NCBI RefSeq assembly: GCF_026262645.1
Contig: NZ_SHNO01000001.1
Coordinates: 372,001 to 436,000 of the forward strand
DNA: 64,000 nt
DNA from: Candidatus Marimicrobium litorale
GTDB taxonomy: Bacteria; Pseudomonadota; Gammaproteobacteria; Pseudomonadales; Halieaceae
Direction: 5' to 3'
In this document: one piece after another, positions 10,111-19,626 of the stretch
How the letters are laid out: every line of letters begins with the position of its first letter
Numbering within the stretch: the first letter of the stretch is position 1
Program-made: the position numbers and the translations under genes
Notes under the pieces: model-generated
The model's database searches: none
What the model was told of the DNA's origin: nothing
The model's input: only the letters and a program-made list of their open reading frames with translations

Positions 10111-10659
10111 ATGAACAACTCGATGTCGACAGTGATGATTTTTGGCGTGGGTATTGCCGTTGCTCTGGCGGGTGTCGCGGGTTATCGCTCCATGAGTGGG
10201 CCCGATTACGCCCGTGTCGTATCTGTGATCCCGGTGATCGAAACGGTCAAAAATCCCCGGGAAGAATGCCGCGATGAAGTTGTTACTCGACAAAAGCCGG
10301 TGAAGGATAAGCATCAGATTACGGGCACCGTTATCGGTGCAGTAGCGGGCGGTGTTCTGGGCAATGCACTGGGTGGTGGAGGTAAAAATACCGGGGCGAA
10401 AATTGCTGGTGCTGCGGTTGGTGGTTATGCGGGTAACAAGACGCACGAGAAGATTCAAACGAATAATACATATGAAAGCACAGAGCGTGTATGTAATACG
10501 GTGATCGACAGTGCTGAGCGCACGGTAGGCTACGACGTCAAATATCTTATCGGCGAGACGCTCGGCGCAGTGAGAATGGATCATGACCCCGGCGATACCA
10601 TTCCCCTGAAGGACGGGAAGATAAATCTTTCCCGTGGGCCGGCTCTGTCCGGATCGTAA
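10111..10659 (+). CDS. Glycine-zipper 2TM domain envelope protein
   Basis: 182-aa envelope protein. An N-terminal hydrophobic helix (about 8-26) is followed by a cysteine-containing stretch. The glycine zipper then spans about 70-110 (GTVIGAVAGGVLGNALGGGG, then GAKIAGAAVGGYAGNK), as in the SlyB/17 kDa surface antigen group. The C-terminal part, with CNTVIDSAERTVGYDVKY, is typical of these proteins. The role is probably outer membrane integrity, by family. GGAGGAG upstream of the ATG gives a strong start. It is a single gene, convergent with the thiolase-like gene 45 bases on. Confidence 0.85.
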   Translation: MNNSMSTVMIFGVGIAVALAGVAGYRSMSGPDYARVVSVIPVIETVKNPREECRDEVVTRQKPVKDKHQITGTVIGAVAGGVLGNALGGGGKNTGAKIAGAAVGGYAGNKTHEKIQTNNTYESTERVCNTVIDSAERTVGYDVKYLIGETLGAVRMDHDPGDTIPLKDGKINLSRGPALSGS

Positions 10660-10704
10660 CGCGTCTAGAGCCCCTTTCTGTCTGATCGAATCCCGTTCGG
10701 GTTG

Positions 10705-12222
10705 TCAAAAGGCGAAGAGATTGATGCCGTCTTGCTGGCTTATACTGCCCTTTTGTCCGATGGGGTCACACTGCATTAATTGCTCGAGCGTATTATCTGC
10801 AAGATCCGTGTTGGCAACGATCCGCTCCCCGGCGTTATTTCTTGCCAGAATAAGCCCTCGCTTTGGGCCCTCCCTGTCAAAGCACACCGTATAACTTTCC
10901 AGGGTCGCTTCGCCGCAATACGCTGCGGCGACTGGCACGAGTGGTAGACTGTCGAGAGCGTGTTGCAAGGGTGCGCTGTCCAGTATCTGCCAGTCTTCCG
11001 TGGGTGCTTCTGCAGAGTAAAGGCCCAGTGAATGTTTGGTGAGATAATAGCCGTTTGCGGTGACCAGTCCGTGCCCGCGAGAGTGCCGTAATTTTGACAT
11101 CATCTCGCAGATGGCGTGTAGCGAGTAGTTATTGCCTGGGCCGCCAAAAAACGGCAAGCCGCCGGTGACCGTAACCTCTCTGGGGTCGAGTGGTGACAGA
11201 CCCAGTGCCCGACAGGACACCTGGACCGCACTGGGAAAGCAGCTATAGATGTCGAAATGCCCGATTTCGTCAAGGCTGATGCTGGACTGCTCCCGCACGG
11301 AGTGCCAGGCGGCAGCTATGGCGGGAGAATCGTGGAGGGAAGCACGCTCGCTGACATACCAGCTGTCATTTGCATCGGCACCGCCACGCAGGTAAACCCA
11401 CTGCTGGGGGTCAACCCCCATTTTTTTTGCTTTGCCGACGGTTGTCATAACGACGGCGGCTGCCATATCGACCTCCAGTACAGGGTTCATGGCGCGCGTG
11501 TAGGGGAAGCCGATGTAGCGATTCTTTTTTTCTACCGTTTGTATCTGCTCTGCGGTGCGTGCCTCTTGGCGCCAGGCGATTGGATTGTCAGCGGCCACCT
11601 GGCTCATGCGGCTACTAAGGTCAGCGATTAGCCCGGTGTGCGCCGCTTGATTCAGGTTCAGATGATGACGCAAGCTATTTTCAAAGAGGGGATAGGTATT
11701 GATGGGTTCGAACATGCCGTGGGCGATTTCCAAGGCGGTGCAGCCCTCTCTCTCTTGGCCGATGACAGTGGGCTCACTCCGTGTATCTCCCGCCCATCCT
11801 GAGATGTCACCCCCTGTGCGCAGCGCAGAGAAAAAAGTGGCTAACAGTTCCGCACCTGCCAGCAGCACGACCTCATGTTGTCCATCTGCTAGCTGATTAG
11901 CGAAATAATTGACGAGGTATTGGGGTGAGTTGCCTCCAAGGAAGCCCAGAAACAGCGCTGGATCAGTAATGCCCAATCGGGTCGCCAGCTCGATTCCAGG
12001 ATTGCGTGGAAATACAGCGCCGCCGCCGGGGGAGGCGTCTGCAATAAAGCGCACGGTGCCTATGGTATCGACTGCGTTAGTGACTGTGTCACCGCCGGCG
12101 TCGGCTAGTGCTGCTGCGCAGGCCGCCTGCAGGGCATCGACGGGCGTGCGTTTGGTATCCGTCTCTCGCCACGTCTGTTGCCCAGCACCGATGAGTATTG
12201 GTGTGTTGTCGTTCACTTGCAT
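10705..12222 (-). CDS. Thiolase-like acetyl-CoA acetyltransferase family protein
   Basis: 505-aa thiolase-superfamily protein. The N-terminus TPILIGAGQQTWRE and the C-terminal motifs YSCFPSAVQ and GGPGNNYSLHAI fit the SCP2-type thiolase-like branch, whose members carry an extra C-terminal domain. The usual N-terminal nucleophile Cys is not seen: the matching stretch reads GGNSPQYL. It may therefore be a non-condensing thiolase-like enzyme or use other residues. GAGAG precedes the ATG. It is a monocistronic-looking gene with no close partner on its strand. Catalytic activity is uncertain. Confidence 0.82.
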   Translation of the reverse strand: MQVNDNTPILIGAGQQTWRETDTKRTPVDALQAACAAALADAGGDTVTNAVDTIGTVRFIADASPGGGAVFPRNPGIELATRLGITDPALFLGFLGGNSPQYLVNYFANQLADGQHEVVLLAGAELLATFFSALRTGGDISGWAGDTRSEPTVIGQEREGCTALEIAHGMFEPINTYPLFENSLRHHLNLNQAAHTGLIADLSSRMSQVAADNPIAWRQEARTAEQIQTVEKKNRYIGFPYTRAMNPVLEVDMAAAVVMTTVGKAKKMGVDPQQWVYLRGGADANDSWYVSERASLHDSPAIAAAWHSVREQSSISLDEIGHFDIYSCFPSAVQVSCRALGLSPLDPREVTVTGGLPFFGGPGNNYSLHAICEMMSKLRHSRGHGLVTANGYYLTKHSLGLYSAEAPTEDWQILDSAPLQHALDSLPLVPVAAAYCGEATLESYTVCFDREGPKRGLILARNNAGERIVANTDLADNTLEQLMQCDPIGQKGSISQQDGINLFAF

Positions 12223-12400
12223 GCCGCTCTCGCTTATCCACTATCGCCGCACAACATAAAACAGTATGCCCGTTCAAATCCAGTAGGTTTTTATCCTTTA
12301 TGTGATCGCAGTGGGTGTGAGGGCGCTTGTGCGGCGTTGATTTTTGCTGAGAAAGCTCTATGTTGGCTCTACGATTACCAGCCTGAAGGGTGTTGGCCCC

Positions 12401-13483
12401 ATGAGCAAACGCGATGATATTGGTTCCCAGCGGGTGATTCTCCTGGTTTTTCTGGCGATAGCGCTATACGCCTGTTATGGGATGCTCAAGCCCTACCTGG
12501 AGCCGATTATCCTTGCCATCCTGATCGGTCTGCTGGCCCACCCGCTGCACCAGCGACTGGTTAAGATGCTGCGCGGCCGACAGTCCACGGCGGCCGTGAT
12601 CAGTTGTGTGCTGCTGATGCTTGTCATTCTCATACCGACGCTGGTTTTGCTTGGAGCCATTCTGAAGCAGGGCATCAATTATTCTGTCATTGTCAGAGAG
12701 TGGGCGACGCAGGACAACATACAACAGTTTTTGTCTCATCCCTGGCTGGTCGAGAGCCACGACCGCCTCACTCGCGTGTTGCCGGATGGTTCACTCGACC
12801 CGAATAACATCCGCAGTAAGGCCCTTGCGGTGGCGGCGGTAATGGGCAAGCAGTTCGCAGGCGTATCTACGTCGATTCTGGGCAGTATGACGCGTCTTGT
12901 GTTCAACTTTATGCTGCTGCTGTTTGTGTTGTTCTTTGTATTGCGCGATCAGGCTAAGCTGGTGTCATTTATGCACCGCGCACTGCCTCTCGCACGCACG
13001 CAGGAAGAAACGTTGTTCAAGGAGGTGAAGGTAGTAAGCAAATCGGCGTTACTCGGCACTTTCCTCACGGCAATTACCCAAGGGGTGGTGGGCGGTCTCG
13101 GCTTGTGGATAGCGGGATTTCCCGGTGTATTTTGGGGCGCAGTCATGGCCCTGACCTCACTCATACCACTGGTCGGTACAGCACTGGTGTGGTTGCCTGC
13201 CGTCATTTTCCTCATGTTTACCGGCGAATGGAAGATGGCAATTTTCATGTTGGTTTGGGGCGTTGTTGTGGTCGGTTCGATTGATAACTTTTTGCGGCCG
13301 TTGCTTATGCAGGGAGCCGATATGAGTACCGTGGTGATTTTCTTTTCTCTGATTGGCGGACTGCAGGTGTTCGGTATTGTCGGTTTGATCTACGGACCGC
13401 TGATTTTCGCCGTTGCACTGGTTTTATTCCGCCTTTACGAAATTGAATTTTCCCAATTTCTCGACTCTCAGGACAGCAGCTAG
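12401..13483 (+). CDS. AI-2E transporter family (PerM-like) membrane protein
   Basis: 360-aa polytopic inner-membrane protein of the AI-2E exporter/PerM family. An N-terminal helix pair (about 12-45) is followed by a soluble stretch, then more helices. The family region PLVGTALVWLPAVIFL and the late motif DNFLRPLLMQG are present. Members export quorum signals or ions; the specific cargo cannot be read. The ATG at 12401 is preferred to a TTG 57 bases upstream because the family sequence begins near residue 10 from here. It is convergent with the acyl-CoA ligase gene. Confidence 0.87.
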   Translation: MSKRDDIGSQRVILLVFLAIALYACYGMLKPYLEPIILAILIGLLAHPLHQRLVKMLRGRQSTAAVISCVLLMLVILIPTLVLLGAILKQGINYSVIVREWATQDNIQQFLSHPWLVESHDRLTRVLPDGSLDPNNIRSKALAVAAVMGKQFAGVSTSILGSMTRLVFNFMLLLFVLFFVLRDQAKLVSFMHRALPLARTQEETLFKEVKVVSKSALLGTFLTAITQGVVGGLGLWIAGFPGVFWGAVMALTSLIPLVGTALVWLPAVIFLMFTGEWKMAIFMLVWGVVVVGSIDNFLRPLLMQGADMSTVVIFFSLIGGLQVFGIVGLIYGPLIFAVALVLFRLYEIEFSQFLDSQDSS

Positions 13484-13514
13484 GTCGTGACGAGCAAGCG
13501 TCTGTTGTAGTGCA

Positions 13515-15056
13515 TTAACTGAGATAACTGAGTGTGCCGGTGTCCATGGGCCTTTCTAATTGCTGCCGCAGTAGCGGCTTATCGACCTTTCCTGCTGCGT
13601 TCAAGGGTAAGCAGTCAGTCCGAAACCATTGTTTAGGTACCTTGAATTTGGCGAGTGATGCTCTGCAGTGGGCAATCAGTTCGTCCTCGCTGGTCTCTGT
13701 CGCCAGGCACAGCACCGCGCAGGCGCACTCTCCCCATTTGGGTTCGGGTAGACCGATGACGGCGCAGTCTGCTATCGCCGGGTGACGGCGCAGAACATTT
13801 TCGATTTCTCGGCTGGCAATATTTTCTCCACCGCTGAGAATCATGTCTTTCTTGCGGTCTACTATGTATAGGTAGCCAGCGTCATCGATGCGGCCGATGT
13901 CGCCAGTGCGCAGCCAGCCATCTTCGATTGCCAGAGCAGAGGCTTTTGGGTCATTCCAATAACCGCTCATGCACTGTTGCGCTTTTACCACTATCTCGCC
14001 TTCAGCGCTTTCCTCGCCATCGTTATCGATCAGTAGGATCTTGGCAGTGGGCAGTGGACGACCGACGGACTGCAGCAGTGCAGGGGTGTCAAGCGCGGCC
14101 CGTTGATGATCCGCTTCTGTGAGAAAGGCGACGCTGCCGGACAGCTCTGTCATCCCGTAGCTTTGGCAAAGTCCTACCTGGGTTTCTGACAGAAGGCGTT
14201 GCAAAAGGTCAGTCGGCATGGCCGATGCACCGTAGCCAATTGTGCGCACTCCCTTGAGGTCATTTGCGTTGAATGTCGGGTGGTTCAGTAAAAGCCCGAT
14301 CATGGTAGGCGCCAGTGACATCGAGGTAACTTGCAGGTCGCGGCACGCCTTGATTGTGTCGGCCGCATCAAAACTGCGACTCAGTACCACAGATGCTCCG
14401 TACAGGTGCTGTAAAACCACGTTGTGAGCAGAGACATGAAACAAGGGAAAAGGGTAGTAATAGCGATCGTCCGATTGAACAGGGCGGGCCAGAGAGGCGG
14501 AGGCCAGACCTGCCATGAGTGATCGATGGCTCAATACTGCACCCTTGGGCCTGCCTGTGGAGCCGGATGTGTACAGGATCCACGCGGGCTGATCCGCCAG
14601 TGGCTTGGGCAGGGTGGCTGTTTTTGCCGAATGCAGCCACGCTTCCAACTCACTATCCAGACAGATCGTCTGTAGGTTAGTGGGAAAATCAGGATGCGCC
14701 TGCAAGGTTTGCAAAAGCGACTGGTCGGAAAAAAGAAGGCGCGCGCCTGAGGCTTCCAGTTGATGAGCAAGTTCTGCCGGGGCGAGTCTGGCGTTCAGGG
14801 GCACCAGTATTTTTCCGGCGGCAGACGCACTGTATATCAGATGTAAAAATGTGGGGCTATTCCAGCCCAACACGGCAATTCGATCACCTATGGATCCGTT
14901 TGCCGCCAGTCGTTCTGCGATGCGCGTCACAACGCCTTGTAATTCGGCAAAGCTGCTGGCTTGACCTTCCCACCAGAGCGCGGGCTTTGTCGGCCGATGT
15001 ACCGATTGGTATTCGATGATGTGGTGGAGCAAATCTGCCGGCGCTGCCTGACTCAC
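13515..15056 (-). CDS. AMP-dependent acyl-CoA ligase
   Basis: Adenylate-forming ligase of 513 aa that activates a carboxylic acid to its CoA thioester through an acyl-AMP. The P-loop is YTSGSTGRPKG, the A5 motif is QSYGMTELSG, the A7/A8 motifs are TGDIGRIDDAG and DRKKDMILSGGENI, and the catalytic Lys is in NAAGKVDKPLL. The GTG at 15056 is preferred because GGGAG lies eight bases upstream and the 34 codons before it do not look like the family. It lies 141 bases downstream of alr on the same strand, so readthrough from that operon is possible, but a functional link is not evident. The substrate is unknown. Confidence 0.88.
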   Translation of the reverse strand: MSQAAPADLLHHIIEYQSVHRPTKPALWWEGQASSFAELQGVVTRIAERLAANGSIGDRIAVLGWNSPTFLHLIYSASAAGKILVPLNARLAPAELAHQLEASGARLLFSDQSLLQTLQAHPDFPTNLQTICLDSELEAWLHSAKTATLPKPLADQPAWILYTSGSTGRPKGAVLSHRSLMAGLASASLARPVQSDDRYYYPFPLFHVSAHNVVLQHLYGASVVLSRSFDAADTIKACRDLQVTSMSLAPTMIGLLLNHPTFNANDLKGVRTIGYGASAMPTDLLQRLLSETQVGLCQSYGMTELSGSVAFLTEADHQRAALDTPALLQSVGRPLPTAKILLIDNDGEESAEGEIVVKAQQCMSGYWNDPKASALAIEDGWLRTGDIGRIDDAGYLYIVDRKKDMILSGGENIASREIENVLRRHPAIADCAVIGLPEPKWGECACAVLCLATETSEDELIAHCRASLAKFKVPKQWFRTDCLPLNAAGKVDKPLLRQQLERPMDTGTLSYLS

Positions 15057-15197
15057 TGTCGTCTCCCGCTTGCAAGCATCATGGTGCACGCTACGCTGAT
15101 TTTCATTGGTTAGGACAGTATCATGATACACCGAGTGACAAGGCAGGTTCCGTCGCAATGCCCTTGTTCATGCGTCTAGGGTATTTGCTGAGTGCGG

Positions 15198-16271
15198 TCA
15201 GGCGATGATTCGCGGTGTGCGCGCGGGCATGCGTGTGGTGAGCTCGTAGCCAATGGTGTCAGCTCGCTTCGCGATTTCCGCCAGAGGCAGAGTCTGCCCC
15301 CACAGAATGACCGTATCACCCGCTTGAACTGCTTCCAGGTCAGTCACATCCACGGTAATCATATCCATTGACACTCGCCCCGCTAATGGCGCGCGCTGGC
15401 CATTGATGAGCACCGGCGTGCCGTTAGGCGCATTCCGCGGATAGCCATCACCATAGCCGATCGTCACCGTGGCGATCCTGGAAGGGCGTGCCGCGACCCA
15501 GGTGCAGCCGTAGCCGACGGATTCGCCCGCTGCCAGATCACGAACGGCGACAACGGCGGAGCTGAGTGTCATTACAGGGCGCAGCGCCTGCGCAGCGGGG
15601 TGCGTCTCCAGCATAGGCGAGTGGCCATAAAGCATATAACCGGGCCGGATCCAGTCATAGTGTGAGTTGGGCCACGCCAGTACGCCTGCGGAATTTGCGG
15701 CACTGCGTGGCCCGCTAACAGTCAGTTGATCGAATCGCTGTAACTGTCGTTGGGTGAGAGGCGCGTCGAGGTCATCTGCGGTGGCAAAATGCGTGAAGCT
15801 CACCGGATCTGCGCGAACCTGGCCGCATTCGAGCAGTCTTCGGTGGCAAGCCATGGCTCGGTCGGTCGGCACGCCCTTACGATTCATGCCTGTATCGATT
15901 TTCAACCAGCAACTGACGGGTTGCGTGAGCGTTGACTGCTCGAGCCACTCCAGTTGCCGTTCGTTGGCAATGGTAAGCCACAGTTGCAGGCGCGCCGCGA
16001 GAGCCAGTTCAGCTGGCTCGAATACGCCCTCCAGTAACAGGATGGGTACCGTGATGCCGGCGTCCCTGAGTTCCACCGCTTCTTCAATGCAGGCGACTGC
16101 CAGCGCGTCCACCTGTGGCTGCAAGGCCTTGCCGATGACGGTCATACCGTGGCCATAGGCATTGGCCTTAATCACGGCCATTAGGCGTGAATCTGGGGCC
16201 AGCTGCCTGGTGAGCACTACGTTGTGACGCAGCGCATCAAGATCCAGCGTTGCCTGGTTAGGTCTGGCCAT
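15198..16271 (-). CDS. alr: Alanine racemase
   Basis: PLP enzyme interconverting L- and D-alanine. The 357-aa sequence has the PLP Lys35 in AVIKANAYGHG. The other active-site regions are SFTHFATAD, RPGYMLYG, IGYGDGYPR (second catalytic Tyr) and RVSMDMITVDVT. The start codon shares one base with the stop of the transaminase gene (TGATG), so the two are translationally coupled. It is the last gene of the D-amino-acid/5-oxoproline operon. A catabolic or biosynthetic role cannot be told from this alone; the context suggests supply or removal of D-Ala for the transaminase. Confidence 0.95.
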   Translation of the reverse strand: MARPNQATLDLDALRHNVVLTRQLAPDSRLMAVIKANAYGHGMTVIGKALQPQVDALAVACIEEAVELRDAGITVPILLLEGVFEPAELALAARLQLWLTIANERQLEWLEQSTLTQPVSCWLKIDTGMNRKGVPTDRAMACHRRLLECGQVRADPVSFTHFATADDLDAPLTQRQLQRFDQLTVSGPRSAANSAGVLAWPNSHYDWIRPGYMLYGHSPMLETHPAAQALRPVMTLSSAVVAVRDLAAGESVGYGCTWVAARPSRIATVTIGYGDGYPRNAPNGTPVLINGQRAPLAGRVSMDMITVDVTDLEAVQAGDTVILWGQTLPLAEIAKRADTIGYELTTRMPARTPRIIA

Positions 16272-17128
16272 CAATACTCGAACTTATGAGCGCTGAACAG
16301 GGTCTGGGCCGCCAGCCAGACGTCGCCGATATGGCCCATCGCCACCGGCCGATCGTCAATACGTGTAACGGGAACAATATCCTTGCTTGAGCTGGATAAC
16401 CACACTTCATCTGCAGTGCGCAACTCATCCATTGTAATGACACGCTCTTCGACGGGAATGCCGCCGTCTCGGGCTAAGATTGCCAGCAATATCTGGCGCG
16501 TCACTCCTGGCAGTTTTTGCTCGTCCAGCTCAGGCGTCGCGACAACGCCATTTTTGATGACGTATACATTGCATGCCGCCGCTTCGGTTATTTCACCCCG
16601 GGGGTTATACAGAATGGTCTCGTTGTATCCGGCAGCATGCCCGCTTTGATAGTGGAGGACATTACCCAATAATGATGTCGATTTGATATTGCAGCGCTGC
16701 CAGCGCAGATCCTCTGCGGTGATCACAGAGTAGGGGGCTACCTTGTCTTTGTCGGCTGGTGTTTGCGGCGCAATCGGAGAGGCGAAGGCGAAAATGGTGG
16801 GTTGAATGTTGTCAGGATAAGCGTGATGACGAGAGCTGTCTGCACCCCGGCTGACATGAAGATAGAGTGCCAGATTGCCGCCGCCGTTTAATGTAATCAG
16901 GCGCGCGGCGATAGCACGCCATGCCTCGGGTTCGAGCCGCAGGTCGATTTCAATGGCATCCAGCCCGTTCTGCATGCGCTGCAGGTGGGGAATAAAGCCG
17001 ACCAATCGACCCGCGTATGAGGGGATGACCTCGTAGATGCCATCGCCGAACAGGAAGCCGCGATCGAGCGGCGAGATGCTCGCTTCGTCGAGGGGCAGGT
17101 AGTCGCCGTTGAGGTAAACCGTCTCCAT
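16271..17128 (-). CDS. dat: D-amino acid transaminase (class IV)
   Basis: PLP aminotransferase moving the amino group between D-amino acids and 2-oxo acids, for example D-Ala + 2-oxoglutarate to pyruvate + D-Glu. It has 285 aa. The PLP Lys149 is in CNIKSTSLLGN, a D-transaminase-like context. The VSRGADSSRHHAYP stretch matches the Arg/His carboxylate site of D-amino acid transaminases rather than that of branched-chain enzymes. The phosphate-binding end is in LPGVTRQI. It is coupled to alr through a one-base stop/start overlap and sits 45 bases after the DUF4392 gene. Confidence 0.88.
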   Translation of the reverse strand: METVYLNGDYLPLDEASISPLDRGFLFGDGIYEVIPSYAGRLVGFIPHLQRMQNGLDAIEIDLRLEPEAWRAIAARLITLNGGGNLALYLHVSRGADSSRHHAYPDNIQPTIFAFASPIAPQTPADKDKVAPYSVITAEDLRWQRCNIKSTSLLGNVLHYQSGHAAGYNETILYNPRGEITEAAACNVYVIKNGVVATPELDEQKLPGVTRQILLAILARDGGIPVEERVITMDELRTADEVWLSSSSKDIVPVTRIDDRPVAMGHIGDVWLAAQTLFSAHKFEY

Positions 17129-17173
17129 ATAACGCGCTATTCTCCCACAGAAATGCCGTAAGCTTTAGTGATC

Positions 17174-18007
17174 TTATACATTTGTCAGCGCCCGCAGTTG
17201 ATCGACCAGCTGCTGGCCCTCACTTGAGTCGAGGCCATCCTCTGTCGCTGTGTTTTCCCCCGTAATGCCATCAGCCCCGCCGTGACGGCACAGAAAGCGT
17301 AAAAGTGACCCCGTGTCTGTGCTGCTCAGCAGATCGCGCTGAGCCCAATGACCCAGCAAGGCAACAAGCGCGTACGCGCCCCAATTGGAGACATCGGCTA
17401 CTACTAGCTCGGTGCAAGGCGTAACCGACCTACGGATATCCAGTTGTTCCAGTACGGGGCCGACATTGCCCATGCCGATTTCGTTGCCGCCGTCTCCGAT
17501 AGCGATCGTGGGGCAGGCGGCCTGCGCGATGAAGGGGTCGAAATGGGCGCATCGGGCCGTAATATCCTGGCCATACATATTGTAATAGCGGCCGTCAGCC
17601 GCAGCTCCGGGACACTCGATGGCGACCAGGGCCTCGGGCTGCAGTGAATTCAGGTTCCGGGCGGCTTCTGCGCGCGCGGACGCGGTGTTCCCGATGGTCA
17701 GTTCGAGTACCTCGTAGTCTTTGCCGAGTGCGTTTGACAGAGGCGCGCTACAGGCAATCACTGGCTTGGCACCGAGCTGTTTAAGCGCCGTATAAAGCGT
17801 CATTGCGCCGGCTGGACCGTCGGTTTCAAAGGTGGTTTTTATGGGGAATCCGGTGCCGATGATTACGGTGCCGGTGATGCCACGTAAAAAAGCAGCGGCG
17901 CGCTGACAATAACCTGGCTTCAGTGCCGTTTGCACCAGCGCCATATTGCGGGGGTTGCGTTCGACCAATGCGTGCTCGACCGCTTTACTGAGGGTCAGTG
18001 AATTCAA
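17174..18007 (-). CDS. DUF4392 protein, D-glutamate cyclase C-terminal-domain-like
   Basis: 277-aa stand-alone version of the domain that forms the C-terminal half of the animal D-glutamate cyclase DGLUCY. Visible motifs are IIGTGFP followed by TDGPAGA (50-68) and IAIGDGGNEIGMGNVG (169-183). The best start is TTG at 18007: family sequence (NSLTLSKAVEHAL) begins there, GAGGAA lies about ten bases upstream, and TTGA overlaps the pxpC stop. No ATG is available in that position. The predicted role is D-Glu to 5-oxo-D-proline cyclisation or a linked step, by family and context. It lies between pxpC and dat. Confidence 0.85.
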   Translation of the reverse strand: MNSLTLSKAVEHALVERNPRNMALVQTALKPGYCQRAAAFLRGITGTVIIGTGFPIKTTFETDGPAGAMTLYTALKQLGAKPVIACSAPLSNALGKDYEVLELTIGNTASARAEAARNLNSLQPEALVAIECPGAAADGRYYNMYGQDITARCAHFDPFIAQAACPTIAIGDGGNEIGMGNVGPVLEQLDIRRSVTPCTELVVADVSNWGAYALVALLGHWAQRDLLSSTDTGSLLRFLCRHGGADGITGENTATEDGLDSSEGQQLVDQLRALTNV

Positions 18008-18942
18008 TCCCGCCGTTCCTCGAGAGGTAGCTTCAATAGTCTCAGCGCTGATAATCTCAGTGCACGCCGGGCGGTGTGAGTTGTGATAGGGGCGAAATGC
18101 ACCTTGGCTCCCGCGGTCAGCTGCGTCAAGCGAGCAACATCTGTGGAGAGTGCAGCGCCGAGCTTGGGGTAGCCGCCGATCGTCTGGCGATCGTTTAGCA
18201 GGATGATAGGCTGTCCATCGGGCGGCACCTGGATGGCGCCCGGACAAATGCCCTCCGACAGGATACCGTCGATGGCGCAGTTGATGGCGGGTCCCTGCAT
18301 TCGGTAGCCCATGCGATCACAGCGCTCCGATACTGTGTAGGGCGCACCAAAAAAGCGCCGTTTTGCAATGCGGTTGAAAGTCCGCTGCTGATAGCCCGGA
18401 ATGACTCGTACTGTCAGGCTATTTAAATAGCGGGGACGCTCTCTCACGGGCAAAAACAGTGATTTGCACGCTTTCAGAAAGGGGTAGGGAAGACTATCGC
18501 CCGCACTTAACGCTTTACCGCACAATCCGCCAATGCCTTCCCTTACCACCGTAGCGGTGCTGCCGAAACTGGGTGCGATAGAAAAGCCACCGGCCACACC
18601 GAGATAGGCGCGTACCCCGGCACGGGAGAATCCCACGGTTATGGCATCACCTTCTCGGACGCGGTGTACAGTCCAGTTATCGTGCTCAGTGTCGTTGACC
18701 GAAAGGGGCATTGGTGCTCCGGTCAGGCAGATCCATGTGTCAGCGGTGCACAGTAACTGCAGACCTCCCGCACTGATTTCGATGGCGGTGCTGCCAGTCG
18801 GATTTTGCAGTAAACGGTTACAAAGGTGGAAAGCCTCGCTGTCCAGTGGGCCGCCATTGCTCAAGCCCAGGCGATGCTGGCCGAGACGACCGCTATCCTG
18901 CAGCAGGCTCAATATACCAGGACGCGTTACTCGCATACTCAT
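18004..18942 (-). CDS. pxpC: 5-oxoprolinase subunit PxpC (KipA-like)
   Basis: One of three subunits of the ATP-dependent prokaryotic 5-oxoprolinase that opens 5-oxoproline to glutamate. It has 312 aa. Signatures are VTRPGILSLLQDSGRLG at the N-terminus, GPLDSEAFHLCNRLL, GYRMQGP and LLNDRQTIGGYPKLG. The start ATG overlaps the pxpB stop by four bases (ATGA), and its own stop overlaps the next start, so translation is coupled on both sides. Older annotation as allophanate hydrolase subunit 2 is less likely here because pxpA and glutamate-cyclase genes are adjacent. Confidence 0.93.
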   Translation of the reverse strand: MSMRVTRPGILSLLQDSGRLGQHRLGLSNGGPLDSEAFHLCNRLLQNPTGSTAIEISAGGLQLLCTADTWICLTGAPMPLSVNDTEHDNWTVHRVREGDAITVGFSRAGVRAYLGVAGGFSIAPSFGSTATVVREGIGGLCGKALSAGDSLPYPFLKACKSLFLPVRERPRYLNSLTVRVIPGYQQRTFNRIAKRRFFGAPYTVSERCDRMGYRMQGPAINCAIDGILSEGICPGAIQVPPDGQPIILLNDRQTIGGYPKLGAALSTDVARLTQLTAGAKVHFAPITTHTARRALRLSALRLLKLPLEERRD

Positions 18943-19619
18943 CCGAGGTCCCCGCCCAGAGACAGGAACTGCGCCCGACTGATGGGTTCAAAGTAGACTT
19001 CGTCACCGACCGCAATGGGCATGGCGGGATCCTGTGCGGGGTTGAACAGGGAGACAGGACATCGACCCACCAGGTTCCAGCCACCGGGCGACTCCGAGGG
19101 GTATACGGCGGTCTGCCGGTCGGCGATGGCTACGGATCCTCTCGGCACGCGTTGCCGCGGCGTGCGCAGCCGCGGGGCCGCGATGCGCGGGTCGACTTGC
19201 CCGAGATACGCAAATCCCGGTGCGAAACCAATGGCGAAGACCCGGTAGCCTGTGTTGGCGTGCAGTTCTATCACTTGCTCTACAGAAAGGCTTGCGCGCG
19301 CTGCCAGTGGTTCGAGGTCGATGCCTGTCTCCCTGCTGTAGTAGACCGGTAAGGTAATGGTGCGCCCCTTTCCTGCAGCGCGGGTAGTGGGCTCAGCGAG
19401 GGCCTTGTGCAGCGTTTTCATGACCGTCATATGATCGACACTTTGCAGGTCGAACAGGATGAGAATGGAGGCGTAAGATGGCACCAGATCCAATAAGCGG
19501 TCGCCCAGCGTCATTTCGATAGTGGCAACCGCCGCTTGCACTCTGGCGGAGGTCGCCTCATCGGCGTCCTTCCCAAGATAGAGTATTAGACTGTTTTCCC
19601 CTGCGACCTGCAGTTTCAC
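18939..19619 (-). CDS. pxpB: 5-oxoprolinase subunit PxpB (KipI-like)
   Basis: Second 5-oxoprolinase subunit, 226 aa, of the KipI/allophanate hydrolase subunit 1 family. Characteristic sequence is present: IGFAPGFAYLG in the centre, then VAIADRQTAVYPSESPGGWN with the conserved PGGW. The GTG start at 19619 lies seven bases after the pxpA stop. An AGGTG in the pxpA end may serve as ribosome binding site. It overlaps pxpC by four bases. By family it forms a complex with PxpC in the cytoplasm. Confidence 0.93.
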   Translation of the reverse strand: MKLQVAGENSLILYLGKDADEATSARVQAAVATIEMTLGDRLLDLVPSYASILILFDLQSVDHMTVMKTLHKALAEPTTRAAGKGRTITLPVYYSRETGIDLEPLAARASLSVEQVIELHANTGYRVFAIGFAPGFAYLGQVDPRIAAPRLRTPRQRVPRGSVAIADRQTAVYPSESPGGWNLVGRCPVSLFNPAQDPAMPIAVGDEVYFEPISRAQFLSLGGDLG

Positions 19620-19626
19620 GGTGCGA

